The translations under genes and the position numbers were made by a program. The notes below the pieces were generated by a model, which saw only the letters and a program-made list of their open reading frames with translations, was not told the DNA's origin and ran no database searches. DNA of 64,000 bases from NCBI GenBank assembly GCA_933228895.1, contig OW121857.1:8494001-8558000 (forward strand), given 5' to 3'. Source of the stretch: Platycnemis pennipes. Its lineage: Eukaryota; Arthropoda; Insecta; Odonata; Platycnemididae. Of this stretch, positions 35,002-44,891 are shown in pieces (position 1 is the stretch's first letter; each line of letters begins with the position of its first letter).

Positions 35002-36056
35002 GCATATAATGCGTAAAAAAAGGATAGTATTAATATACTAGTCATGATTTCACTATTTAAAAAAGATAGGAATTTAAAAGCAAACATGCAAAAAAATTCT
35101 GTTAGTAGGGTTAGCTTTAAGCACTCATACCAACATGCAGCTACCAACGCTATCCATTGCTACTCTCCGATTGGACATCTATACCGTTATTCGTATCTAA
35201 TTGCACGAGGGAAAAAGGACATTTTGAATCGGTCAGTGCGGCAATCAATTTCTCTATTTTTATGATTATGGTCCAGTCTGCCATAGTAAGTTGGGGTTCG
35301 CAAAATATTTTTAACGTCATCACTGAAAATATGGTCTTGGAATTTGTTTAAGGGATTAAGTCTACATTTTAACCTGCGATCTGACAATGATTCCCATTTC
35401 AATTCATTTAATAGACTGGTTAGGCTAATATAATTATCGTATCGTCCCTTTACAAATCTTGCCGATCTTCGCTGCACACGTTCAAGTTCATTATTTAGAC
35501 CGATTTCGTAGGGATCCCATACACTGGCAGCATATTCCAAATGAGGTTTTAGAAGGGAAAAGTAGCTGATTTCTCGTACATGATCGTCGCACTTACCCAA
35601 TAGTCTTTTGCTGAATCCCAGTTTACGATTAGCTCGACCCATTATTTCACATACGTGTTTACCCCAGGAAAGATTATGTGTCAGTCTTATTCCAAGATAT
35701 TTAATGGATTCCACGTTTGTTATTTCATTATTACTTATTTTGTATGTGCTAGGAGGAGAACTATTCTTTTTCCAAAAATTCATTACTACACATTTTTTAA
35801 AATTTAATTCTAACTGCCATGTATCATACCAATTTTCAATTGCTTGTAGGTCATCATTTAAATATTCTTCATTGTTTGTGCTTACAATTTCCCTGTACAC
35901 AACTGCGTCATCGGCAAATAGACGAAGCTTACTTTTTACCACCTTATCGATGTCATTAATGTACAGAAGGAACAGGAGTGGACCTATCACACTACCTTGT
36001 GGGACACCCGAAGTGACTTCAATTTCCGGTGAGGTAACACCGTCCAGAACAACCCT
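35002..36056 (-). mobile_element. LINE family A, copy 8: longest copy, carries the reverse transcriptase palm
   Basis: The longest A copy and the only one retaining part of the reverse transcriptase catalytic domain. The minus-strand frame is open from about 36056 to 35187, roughly 290 codons, with no stop. In order it shows SGVPQGSVIGPLLFLLYIND, then FADD at 35907-35918 (the Y/F-xDD active-site motif, with both aspartates present), ENWYDTWQLELNFKKCVVMN, IKYLGIRLTHNLSWGKH, LEYAASVWDPYEIGLNNELE, RRSARFVKGRYDN and CRTDRFKMSFFPRAI. These are motifs of the Jockey/CR1-type non-LTR group. It is 5'-truncated inside the palm (the first catalytic aspartate lies upstream), and its 3' hairpin tail is missing at the left. 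It is not capable of autonomous movement. Confidence 0.92.
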
Positions 36057-36968
36057 CTAATGATGCGGCTGCCAAGGTTTTTTTAGTCCGCAACCTCAAA
36101 TTCAAATTTCTATTCACACCTCAATTCAAAGCAAGCAAGAGCAGAAATTTCGTCAAGTTCTGTGGGTTTTGAACCTTCAGGATGAGATCTTAAATGCAAG
36201 TTCGAACAATCATAGATTGAGTGAGTTAACATTATTCTAATATGTTCACCGTACCGTAATTGGCTTATGATTTTCCGCATTTACAATGATTTCTGACCGT
36301 ACGAGCCCTCCTATTTCAATATTCAAAAGCACAGAGTGCTCGGTAATAAATACGTCTCGATTTTTATTGCCTTTCAATGTCCCTCTCCGAAACCTCTCTC
36401 CTGTAAATGTATAAAGCTAAAAAAATGCTTGGAAATTCTCTCTCAAACGGAATTCACATTAGCGATTCCGCAAAACCATACCGAGTACCACTGAGAAAAC
36501 CAACTTGGTGTACCTTAAAGTCGATTTCTAATCCTTCGATATGAATTCTTATCGCATGAATTTTGTATCCGAGTATCTTTTATTTTGTTATGCCTTTGGA
36601 TGGGAACCTCAACTGATTAAGGAGTTGTATTTACACTGCTTTGCTGTGGTCAGCCAGTTTCTTTTTCATTAGTCTGTAATCTCAAAAAAATAAGAGCGAT
36701 GCCATAAGTAACTACGCATTAGATAAGCCTTCACGGCATAGAATTCAAAATCCTTCGAAGTGTAATAAAATCGGTAAAGTGGAACATTAAAAATTTACGA
36801 GGGCATTGGTTGCATAAAATAAGGGTACATGCGTGATTTAACCACCGTTTAACTCGCAGAGTTCTTTCTGGGAAAGATCAAATTACGCTGGAAGGCATTA
36901 GAGTAGGGTCATACCTACTCCTCTTCAAGTCTTTAAACTGGAGACCAGGGGACCAGCATTTTCCAAGT
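36057..36968. other. Unassigned interval
   Basis: About 0.9 kb of AT-rich sequence with no frame, repeat or inverted repeat of note. Confidence 0.45.
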
Positions 36969-36981
36969 CGAGTGGTCATCG

Positions 36982-37505
36982 ATTGAAAATAAGAATCAAC
37001 TTTGCAATTTTCCACACGTTTTTAATAACCAACCGGTTTCAACACTCACGTGTCATCATCAGGGACTAAAATTTTTGAGCATTGGGAAGGCCTTAAATAG
37101 TGCACTTGTCAGTTAAGGAAGGGGAAGGAATTTGAGGGAACGCTTAGGTATAAACTGGTTGGAGGTCAAGATGGGAAGTGAGGCATGGGGCTACATTTAA
37201 GGAGTAAGAGGAATATGTATATATATTGGAGGTTAGGTCAAATGTTCACATTGTGGCGAAAAATGGGGTATACCAGAGCAAGTGGTCAACGGGGAACATT
37301 TAAAATCAGTCAAATCATTTAAAAGCAAAATATCGGGTGAGCACCGTCGTTCTACAATTTCGTATTTCTCCAAAGAGTCAAGTTTAAATCCTTTATCCTG
37401 GAGGTGTAAGACTTGAGGTTTGAAGTTTCTCCGGTGGCCAGTCTCTAGTAGATGTTTAGCGTGTATTGACCTCTCATCACAGCGGTTACACCGGTTGGTG
37501 AGCAT
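36982..37505 (-). pseudogene. Penelope-like element, left arm: GIY-YIG domain C-terminal part
   Basis: The minus-strand frame 37233..37505 reads RCNRCDERSIHAKHLLETGH, NFKPQVLHLQDKGFKLDSLE, KYEIVERRCSPDILLLNDLT and a C-terminal HFSPQCEHLT, closely matching the right arm. The GVY...YVGQ part of the domain is missing because the copy is 5'-truncated at the junction with the right arm. The 3' untranslated region runs to 36982. Confidence 0.85.
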
Positions 37506-38441
37506 CCCACTTCAGGATAGCTTATTTAAAGAAGAACTGCACACCATAAAAACGATAGCTCATCAGAATGGTTACAGTGAACATACAGTGGAAAAATTGT
37601 TAAATAAAAATCAAAAGTCAATAGCTACAAAGTAACTATGTAAATTGGACCAATCTCCCCACGGAAAATCTAAGAAATGGTTTAAACTGCCCTTCCTAGG
37701 CAATATTTGCCAATTAATAGCTAGACATTTACCCAAAGACATTTTTAAAATCTGTTTTTATAATCCGACTACACTAAGCAAATTACTTTTTAATTATAAA
37801 GCAAAACTGATGTTGAGCATAAAAGTGGTGTGTACCTGATAGAGTGTGGTGATTGCAACGCAGTGTATGTGGGCCAAACGGGGAGAAGATGTGTGACCAG
37901 AGTGAAAGAACATGAGAAGCGTGTTCCATACGGTGATGAGACGTCAATGTACGCTAAACATCTACTAGAGACTGGCCACAGGGGAAACTTCAAACCTCAA
38001 GTCTTACACGTCCAGGATAAAGGATTTAAACTTGACTTTTTGGAGAAATACGAAATTGTGGAACGACGGTGCTCACCCGATATTTTGCTTTTAAATGATT
38101 TGACGGATTTTAAATGTTCCCCGTTGATCACTTGCTCTGGTACACCCCATTATTCGCCACAATGTGAACATTTGACCTAACCTCCAATATACAATCTTCT
38201 TACTCCTGTGATGTAGCCCCATGCCTCACTTACCTCCCATCTTAAACTCCAACCAGTTTATACCTAAGTGTTCCCCCAAATTCCTTCCCCTTCCTAAAGA
38301 GACATACCCCCCCACCAGTGCACTATTGTGCCTTCCCAATGCTAAAATAATGTTAGTCCCTGATGATGACACGTGAGTGTTGAAACCGGTTGGTTATTAA
38401 AAACGTATGGAAAATTACAAAGTTGATTCTTATTTTCAATC
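37506..38441 (+). pseudogene. Penelope-like element, right arm: reverse transcriptase end plus GIY-YIG endonuclease
   Basis: The first part (37525..37635) reads FKEELHTIKTIAHQNGYSE and VEKLLNKNQ, the thumb-side end of a Penelope-type reverse transcriptase. After a stop, 37645..37810 gives KKWFKLPFLGNICQLIARHL and CFYNPTTLSKLLFNYKAK. A one-base frameshift near 37805 then leads into SGVYLIECGDCNAVYVGQTG, RVKEHEKR and AKHLLETGH. GVY, YVG and the following arginine are the core of a GIY-YIG nuclease, which in these elements cuts the target DNA. The open part runs to 38180 with HYSPQCEHLT. Because of one stop and one frameshift the copy is a pseudogene. Confidence 0.88.
38360..38390 (+). ncRNA. 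Hammerhead-like motif in the Penelope-like 3' region
   Basis: CTGATGA (38360-38366), an extra T, the stem GACAC-GTGA-GTGTT (38368-38381) and GAAAC (38382-38386) are arranged as in a hammerhead ribozyme core, followed by ACCGGT as a very short stem III. The mirror copy lies at 37038-37064 on the minus strand. The extra T between CTGATGA and stem II is not canonical and a convincing stem I was not found, so activity is doubtful. Hammerhead motifs are known in the terminal repeats of Penelope-like elements. Confidence 0.45.
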
Positions 38442-38670
38442 ATGGAAAAATCCCACCATGGGGCGGCCGAAGTTGTTTCATTGACGAGTGGTCACCGTTA
38501 AAGAAGTGTGGTGCGCGGCTTACAAGAAAATTCAGAGATTCGTGTAAGCCAGTTCTTCCTTTTCTTTGCCAGGGTTACGGCTAAAAGGTGTGCCGTCCAC
38601 ACGAGTAAATACGGTACATTAGCTACCAAATGCGTCACAGCCTCATTCTTCTTTTCCTTAGAATTTACCG

Positions 38671-39402
38671 ACATACGTGAAATAATGGGGCAATCTAATC
38701 GTAAACTAGGATTCATCAAAAGAGTACTGGGTAAATGTGATGAACATCTACGAGAAATCAGCTACTTTTCCCTTGTAAGACCTCATTTGGAATATGCTGC
38801 CAGTGTATGGGATCTCTACGAAATCGGTCTAAATAAGGAACTTGAACGTGCGCAGCGAAGATCGGCAAGATTTGTAAAGGGATGGTATGATATTTATATT
38901 AGCGTAACCAGTGTATTAAATGAATTACATTGGGAATCATTGTCAGATCGCAGGTTGAAATTTAGACTTAATCTCCTAAACAAATTCCAAGACCATATTT
39001 TCAGTGATGATGTTAAAAATATTTTAAGGACCCCAACTTACTATGGTAGACTGGACCATAATCACAAAATTAGTGAAATTGATTGCCGAACTGACAGATT
39101 CAAAATGTCCTTTTCTCCTCGTACTATTAGGGATATGAATAACGGTAAATATATCCAGTACGAGTGTAGCAATGGATAACATTGGTAGCTGCATGTTGGT
39201 ATAAGGACTTAAACCTAACCCAACTAACGGCATGTTTTTGCATGTATGCTTTGCTATTTTTATCTTTTTTTAAATAGCGTAGTTTTGAACAGTACTATAC
39301 AAGTACTGATCCTTTTTTATGCATGGTATGTAGTGCATGTTTGGTGAGATTTAACCCATTGCCACACACCTTTATGGTGGCTTGCAGGGTATTATGTAGA
39401 TG
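38671..39402 (+). mobile_element. LINE family A fragment, copy 9
   Basis: Plus-strand A copy starting at ACATACGTGAAATAATGGGG and ending with the hairpin tail and ATTATGTAGATG. It is open throughout the element's coding portion: IREIMGQSNRKLGFIKRVLG, YFSLVRPHLEYAASVWDLYE, RRSARFVKGWYD, LSDRRLKFRLNLLNKFQ and CRTDRFKMSFSPRTIRD. The frame also extends upstream to 38508 through about 55 codons of unrelated DNA, giving a 223-codon chimeric frame. It lacks catalytic residues. Confidence 0.9.
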
Positions 39403-39839
39403 TACCGCAATACGTACACAGGAAATCATACGCATATGCACCGCAATGGGCCGACACGACCAAGTTCGGGCGCAAGGATTTCGACCGACCGCCGAAAGAT
39501 AAGAGAGAATTCCTCGGAAGCAGCCCGCAGCCATTTGCATCGGAACTTAAGGGAGGCAGTGGGTCAACGGGAGGTGTTCCCCCACATATATACACAGGAG
39601 ATGTCCGCGCAGGTGTTCCGGGGTCGCGCCGGGCGAACGTATGACGCGCCCACTCCAACTGTCCAGGGAGTTCGGAACGCGCTTCGAATAGCTACGCATA
39701 TACCGTATTTGTATTTACGGGAGTTAAGACGAAAATCTAGTTATGCTGAGAGTGCCCTGATAAAGCGGTGGTTGCTGATTGGCCACGACAGTGTGGTAAT
39801 TCAGTGGGTATAGTGTCGGGCTACTGACCAGAGTTCGTT
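39403..39839. other. Unassigned interval
   Basis: A 137-codon plus frame (39400..39813) overlaps minus-strand frames of 81-88 codons. No domain is recognised. The last 60 bases, just before the SINE, have a weak tRNA-like look (GGTATAGTGTCGGGCTACTG). Confidence 0.35.
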
Positions 39840-39852
39840 GTTTTGAATCTGA

Positions 39853-40182
39853 TTGGTTATTTAGGGGAGGCGACCGACAGCTGAGGTCATTTGCGCCATA
39901 TAGGATAGGTGGACAATTGGGTAATGGTAGGAGTTTTCAGGGAACGGAGGAAGGGTGGAGAGAAACCCGGGGTCGGTATTTGCCTACTCTTAACGAAAGG
40001 CACCAAGGGGACCACGGCTTAACGTCCCATCCGACGGACGGAGTACTGCACTTGAAATGCCCTCCACTAGGCAACCAAGTAGGGACCGGTTTACTACTGA
40101 AAAATCCGCCACTGCCGGGGATCAATCCCGGACCCTCGGAATGGGAGGCCAATGCTCTAGCCACCACACCAACCCGATCCCC
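39853..40182 (-). repeat. tRNA-derived SINE (family H), copy 1, with 13-bp target duplication
   Basis: A 330-bp SINE on the minus strand, flanked by GTTTTGAATCTGA at 39840-39852 and 40183-40195. Its 5' head (right side) reads GGGGATCGGGTTGGTGTGG, then TGGCTAGAGCATTGG as an A-box region, and CCGGGATTGATCCCCGG as a B-box region, as in polymerase III promoters. The body includes CATCCGACGGACGGAGTACT and GGAGAGAAACCCGGGG on the plus strand, shared with copies at 50.8 and 57.5 kb. The perfect duplication marks a fairly young insertion. Confidence 0.9.
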
Positions 40183-40195
40183 GTTTTGAATCTGA

Positions 40196-40802
40196 AAGAG
40201 GCCTTTGAACACGTCCAGATAAACCAACCTATGCGATACTTTGGCAACCATATCATCGAGAGAAACTGCATATATATGATATCGAAAAGGAGCTGGTAGG
40301 TCACAGGGGAGTTAGCACTGGGATAACTTCATAAGCAATCGAACTCAATGGTGACATTGCCTCTCATAGCTTACGTGAATCACTCAAAAAATCAGCGTCA
40401 CAGGAATCCCTTTTTATTTCCCTAAGATTTGGTACATACAATTCAATATGGTAAGACCTAGTTAATTCATACGCATCAGTAATAGTTAATAAGGTCACAA
40501 TGACGATACATTTTTGGTAGGACTGAAGCAAAGCTGGCGTGTCTCACAGAAATGTTCTCACCGGAATAATGGTGAAAGCGATCCATTCGACAATGTTGGC
40601 TCACGCAACAATTTTACTCAGGGGCGGTACAGTTTCACGGTCACCTAATTCCAAATTGGATGCATTTTAGAAGCCCGAATTCATTGCTTCGCGTAGAGCT
40701 TTGTCAAGTACAAACATAAGGAATGCAGTCGACCGATAACATGGGCGATTTTAAGGCTAGACAGCGTTCAGAGGAAAAGATTAGGGAGCAAATTACTTTA
40801 AA
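40196..40802. other. Unassigned interval
   Basis: No gene or repeat is recognised. Confidence 0.4.
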
Positions 40803-40810
40803 CACATTTT

Positions 40811-41173
40811 CATCATCATCATCATCAAGGGTCAACAATCCTAGGATTGGTTTGACGCAGCCCTCCACTCGATTCTTCTATCGGCCAACCTCTTCATATT
40901 GACGTAGCTCCTCTCTTTTACATCCTTCACAACCTATTCCCCATATCTCATACGAGGCCTGCCTTTTCCATTCTTCCCGTTCACTTTTTCTTCGACGATT
41001 GTCTTCATCAGGCCATCGTGTCTTAAGATGTGGCCGATTAAGTTGTCCCGTCTTCTTTTTATAGTTTTCAGCAGACTTCTCTTTTCTCCCACTCTTCTAA
41101 GGACTTCACGTGTCACTCGGTCGATCCATTTTATCTTCATCATTCTTCGATAGCACCATATTTCGAATTGTTC
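40811..41173 (-). mobile_element. LINE family G fragment, copy 3, with 8-bp target duplication
   Basis: A 5'-truncated minus-strand G copy flanked by CACATTTT at 40803-40810 and 41174-41181. Codons on the minus strand read EIWCYRRMMKIKWIDRVT, EVLRRVGEKRSLLKTIKRRR, DNLIGHILRHDGLMKTIVEE and GKNGKGRPRMRYGE. The 3' end is CAATCCTAGGATTGTTGACC followed by a run of about five TGA/GAT repeats. It contains only the extreme C-terminal region. Confidence 0.9.
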
Positions 41174-41310
41174 CACATTTTAATGAGATTTTAATGAGAG
41201 CAAACACGTGTTACGTTAAGTTAGCTACGTCTGCAAAACTTTGTTCTTTCACCTACGTAAAATAATAATTCGCTTCCTGATCTTTTTAACAATGAGAAAC
41301 CTTAGACTGT

Positions 41311-42079
41311 AATGGGGAACATGCACCATTTTTCACAACTCTTTGAATGTAAAGTTTATTAGCTGAAATGTGCTTATTTCACTGAAGAATTAGGTTTGTT
41401 ACGAAGATATTACTCTTTGAAAATTGTACCTTTTCGGCAGCTTAAAAACACGACGTCATCGCATGACGTCACGGCACGGTATCACTAAGGGCGTTGTTTA
41501 TCTGTTTATGCTTGGAGGTAAGTTGTTAAATGAATACTTGGCGATAACGTATAATAACGGATAATTTATCTCATTTGTTTAATGCAATGAACGATTGTAT
41601 TTCGAATTTTTCTTTACGTAGTATGGATTGTAACGAGCAAATCGTCCATTAATTATATAATGCCTGTTTAGTACCCAAAAATTTCTACTACGCCTATGCA
41701 AACGGTGGTTTTTTTAAGAACGCCGCCATAAGGGATTCAACCAAAGGATATTGTCGGAATGTGCTTTTTTTAAGCATTTTTTCAGTCATCGTTTCGTTCA
41801 AGAAACGGCTAAAAACCTCAAAAAAATATATTCACTTCGTTTTATTTTAAATATAAATGTCTATCTCTGAAGCAATATGGAACCTATAGGGTGCAGTGAC
41901 GTCAGAAGGCGTTTTAGGTCAAGTGACTTTCGACAATTTCCGGGAACATTTTAATTTCATTTAATAATCTTTGTGGTGGGCGTAGAAAAATTTGGCTTAT
42001 ATATTTCAATATGTGAGAAAATTTCGCATCAGGTACATCATTAATCTTCGAGAAACAAATTTCATACATATTCCCCATT
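41311..42079. mobile_element. Putative MITE family K
   Basis: Bounded by AATGGGGAACATG and the inverted CATATTCCCCATT (one mismatch over 13 bases), enclosing 769 bp without coding potential. The AATGGGG terminus is the same as that of family C, although the interiors differ. An internal palindrome GACGTCATCGCATGACGTC lies at about 41452-41470. A single copy and no obvious target duplication keep this tentative. Confidence 0.45.
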
Positions 42080-42940
42080 GTGAATAAGTCCCGGTTTCTG
42101 GTGAATTGTCTTCATGCTCGAGTGACTAATGCCTTGTCACAATGGCTCCGGGAGTGTGCACCGTATCCGGGCACGAAATTGTAACTACGGTCGAGTGATC
42201 AAGCAATGGTGGAAGAAAAAAAAGATGCACGACCTCGCGTATGCCTCCCATCCATCTCACCACGATCAAGGCGACCTCTGGAATGCACAGTTACGTACCC
42301 TTTCACGAATAGGTGTTGGTATTCCCGAATAGGTATGACCCGACTCGTAACGTCGGCCCACTCCGTGAAGCCTCTACATTTCCCTTCCCTCTTGTTCCAG
42401 AGTTCTAAGGTCATGCGGCAAAACGAATGCGGGATAAATATAGGCGAATCTCACACGATATCCCGCCGTAGTAAGTAGGCCATGCATTACAAGAGATCCT
42501 TCAACCCAGGTGTAGGTTCGTGCTTCACAAACAGTTGACTACCGTAAAACCATTGCGCCCGACATGAGATAAAAAGCTAATGAATCCAATGCTATGTACT
42601 AGCGTGTGTGCTCCACGCCCTGTTTTTGAAAAATAAGATAATTTTCCAAAAATGTACGGTGTGTTAAAATAGATGCAGATATTCATCGATATTTTTATTT
42701 TAAAAAGTGGACTATATTTTTTCTATATTTTTTCACCACGTATGTGATCGATTTGGTGCCTCGCGAATGCTTCAATCTCGATTATTTAAGACTATTCCAC
42801 CTTCGTAGTGAAAATAGCCCAAAGGCTTGGATAAGCCTCACTCTTATAACCTGAGGACTAACATTTCTTACGTTGTACCCAAACCAAATATATCCCAATT
42901 CAAAAGATGCTTTCCTTACTTGGGGCCAAAAATTTTCAAT
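42080..42940. other. Unassigned interval
   Basis: Overlapping 67-90-codon frames at 42129-42478 on both strands carry no motif. No repeat is recognised. Confidence 0.38.
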
Positions 42941-43171
42941 AGAGTATCCGAGTAAAGGTAGTTGTTTGAGGCCTGATTTGGTGGAATATCATAGCGAAAG
43001 AAAAATACTGGCAATTTTCCACAAGAATAAAGGCATTTACTTTTGACCGATTTCGGTGTACAACACCATCTTCAGGTCCTGAAGATGGTGTTGTACACCG
43101 AAACCGGTCAAAAGTAAATGTCTTTATTCTTGTGGAAAATTGGCAGTATTTTTCTTTCGAGAGTATCCGAG
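42941..43171. mobile_element. Short palindromic Penelope-type terminal unit with 12-bp target duplication
   Basis: AGAGTATCCGAG occurs at 42941-42952 and 43160-43171. Inside are a 42-bp one-sided segment (42953-42994) and a palindrome with 82-bp arms (42995-43076 and 43078-43159; 3 mismatches). Each arm contains CTGAAGATGGTGTTGTACAC and GAAACCGGT, then about 30 bases, then TGGAAAATT. This is the same order as in the Penelope-like pair at 37-38.5 kb (GAAACCGGT ... TGGAAAATT), and the one-sided segment resembles that element's extra 43 bp (CCACCA...GGCC). It is best read as a coding-free inverted terminal unit of the same class. Confidence 0.78.
43079..43104 (+). ncRNA. Hammerhead-like motif in the palindromic unit
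   Basis: CTGAAGA (43079-43085), an extra T, stem GGTGT-TGT-ACACC (43087-43099), then GAAAC (43100-43104) followed by CGGT. Compared with 38360, the stem bases are entirely different but pairing is kept. The left arm carries the same motif on the minus strand with one change in the CCGGT region. Confidence 0.45.
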
Positions 43172-44357
43172 ATACCATGCACTTCAAAACTTTTTTGAAG
43201 CCAGTGAAAATCTGGCTATTCACGAGAGATAGCATAAGTATAGAGGTAATTTAGTGGTTGTTCCAAATATTTATCCTTTGTCCTATTTTAATATTCTTTC
43301 TGTAATGCCTTAAAGTAACCTATAACTGTAACTGTATTTTCCATATAATGTTCCATAGCACTATAAGTAAATTCTTGTGACAGTCTTATTCTATGCTCAA
43401 TTGGTGACATTTGTTTTATGAGAATGTAAGCCGGTATTGCTGTGTGTGTAATTTGAAGGTGAACCCAACAACAGGCAAGAGCATTAGGGTTCACCCAAAG
43501 CTCCGAAAATTCTTATTACATTATCTTTTGTAATATTTATAACTTGCTAGATCAATAAAATATTATTATTATTATTGTTATTACTCCCATGATTATATTT
43601 CGGCAACACGCTTTGAGAATGTGCAAGGGCTCTATCCAATCAGATGAACTTACACAGGCCGATAATAAAGAAAAAACGGCAATGGCTGCGGAAGGGTTCG
43701 CGTGAATTCCGACACATGCTCTATTTACGAATTCTTAGCGGAAGAAAGAAAAAAAAGGCCGGATATCAAAGTCCACACTCATTTCACTTTCTCCACATCC
43801 TAAGAATGCTGAATGTAGTCTCTCTGAAAAATCTTCCCGAAATGTCGAAGGAAATGAAGGCTTTCAGGTCCACGGGACACGGCCGTAAAAGAATTTGCAG
43901 AGGTTCCATGCACGCTTGAGGGCGTTGGGACACCACGCCGCTTCTTACCAAGAATCATGGCTGTTTTTCCTACCTTGAGACAAGGCGTCCTCTCAGCTAT
44001 TCGCCCTGCCAATCAGGTTTTCCTTCAATGCACAAGCATAACACTTCTGTCCAATCATTAAGACGAAAACTAAAAATAGGTCACGAAAGACTCCGTGGAC
44101 TTCTTGGGGAATCCATTCTTAATTATGCACACTTGGGTTGGTTTGGCCTATGGTGAGGCCAAATGATGAACCAATAGTACCTTAAAGAGATCTCACCTAT
44201 TGATTATAGAGCAAATTTAATAGTATACAAAGTCTCAATAAAACTTCCGCTTGTCTGGAGAGATTTTTTTCAAAATGTCAGTTCTTTGGATAGCTGTACT
44301 TTCTACACGTAGTAATGGATGCCACAACAATGGTACTAAAACCATCCCTTCATAAAA
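43172..44357. other. Unassigned interval
   Basis: About 1.2 kb. A short ATT/TAT microsatellite lies at about 43557-43580. The 91-codon frame at 43644..43919 has no motif. Confidence 0.4.
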
Positions 44358-44891
44358 GGGGGCGTTTACTCGGAATCGAAATCGCAATTTTGTACACGAA
44401 ATCGTTAGATGGAAACGAAAAATGAATTTGAGTGAAAAAAATAATCTTTTATCAACAACCATCCACTCATAAATCAAAAATTAAATTAAGAAAAAGGTGA
44501 CTCCCACCGAAAAAGCTGCTGTGATAACATTGACGTCATTTTCCTTCCGTCCTTGACTTCTCTTATGGGAAGGGGAGGGAGTGGAGGGGGTTCTCGGAAA
44601 GTCTGCTCGCACAGATCCTGTCGCAACAGCTCCTATTGGCAGAATCAGCTGTGTCCCCCCCATTGCGATAAGGCAAAGTAGCTTAGCGGGCTCAGTTGTG
44701 ATTTGACGAAGTCGATATACGTCAGAGGTTGCACCACGCCCAATTTTCCGAAAGGGTTAAAAACATCAGTTTTTCGCCGCTTATAACTCGAGAAATAACT
44801 GACGGGTCAACAAATGGAAAAATACGGGTCGTTTTATTTTACAAACTCTATCAGATTCGGCAATTAAAAAAATGTGGTAAACGACCCCATT
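44358..44891 (+). mobile_element. MITE family C, copy 7
   Basis: Full-length (534 bp): starts GGGGGCGTTTACTCGG after AAAA rather than AAT, and ends GGTAAACGACCCCATT. This is the only full copy lacking AAT at the left end. Its interior is collinear with the family. No target duplication is visible. Confidence 0.88.

Larger units (their letters stand above)
36969..38497. mobile_element. Penelope-like inverted pair with 13-bp flanking duplication
   Basis: CGAGTGGTCATCG at 36969-36981 and CGAGTGGTCACCG at 38485-38497 flank a head-to-head pair of Penelope-like 3' halves. The outer ends are inverted repeats: GATTGAAAATAAGAATCAAC with TTTGCAATTTTCCACACG on the left, and their complements at about 38405-38441 on the right. 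The right side has an extra 43 bp (38442-38484) before the duplication. Both arms share the 3' region and the CTGATGATGACACG...GAAACCGGTT motif. Inverted or tandem partial copies with a short asymmetric extension are, as I recall, typical of Penelope-like insertions. Confidence 0.82.

Noticed and set aside
41452..41470. GACGTCATCGCATGACGTC as a CRE-type enhancer
   Set aside because: It is palindromic and contains TGACGTC-like words, but it lies inside a putative transposon with no nearby gene; a short motif alone does not support a regulatory role.
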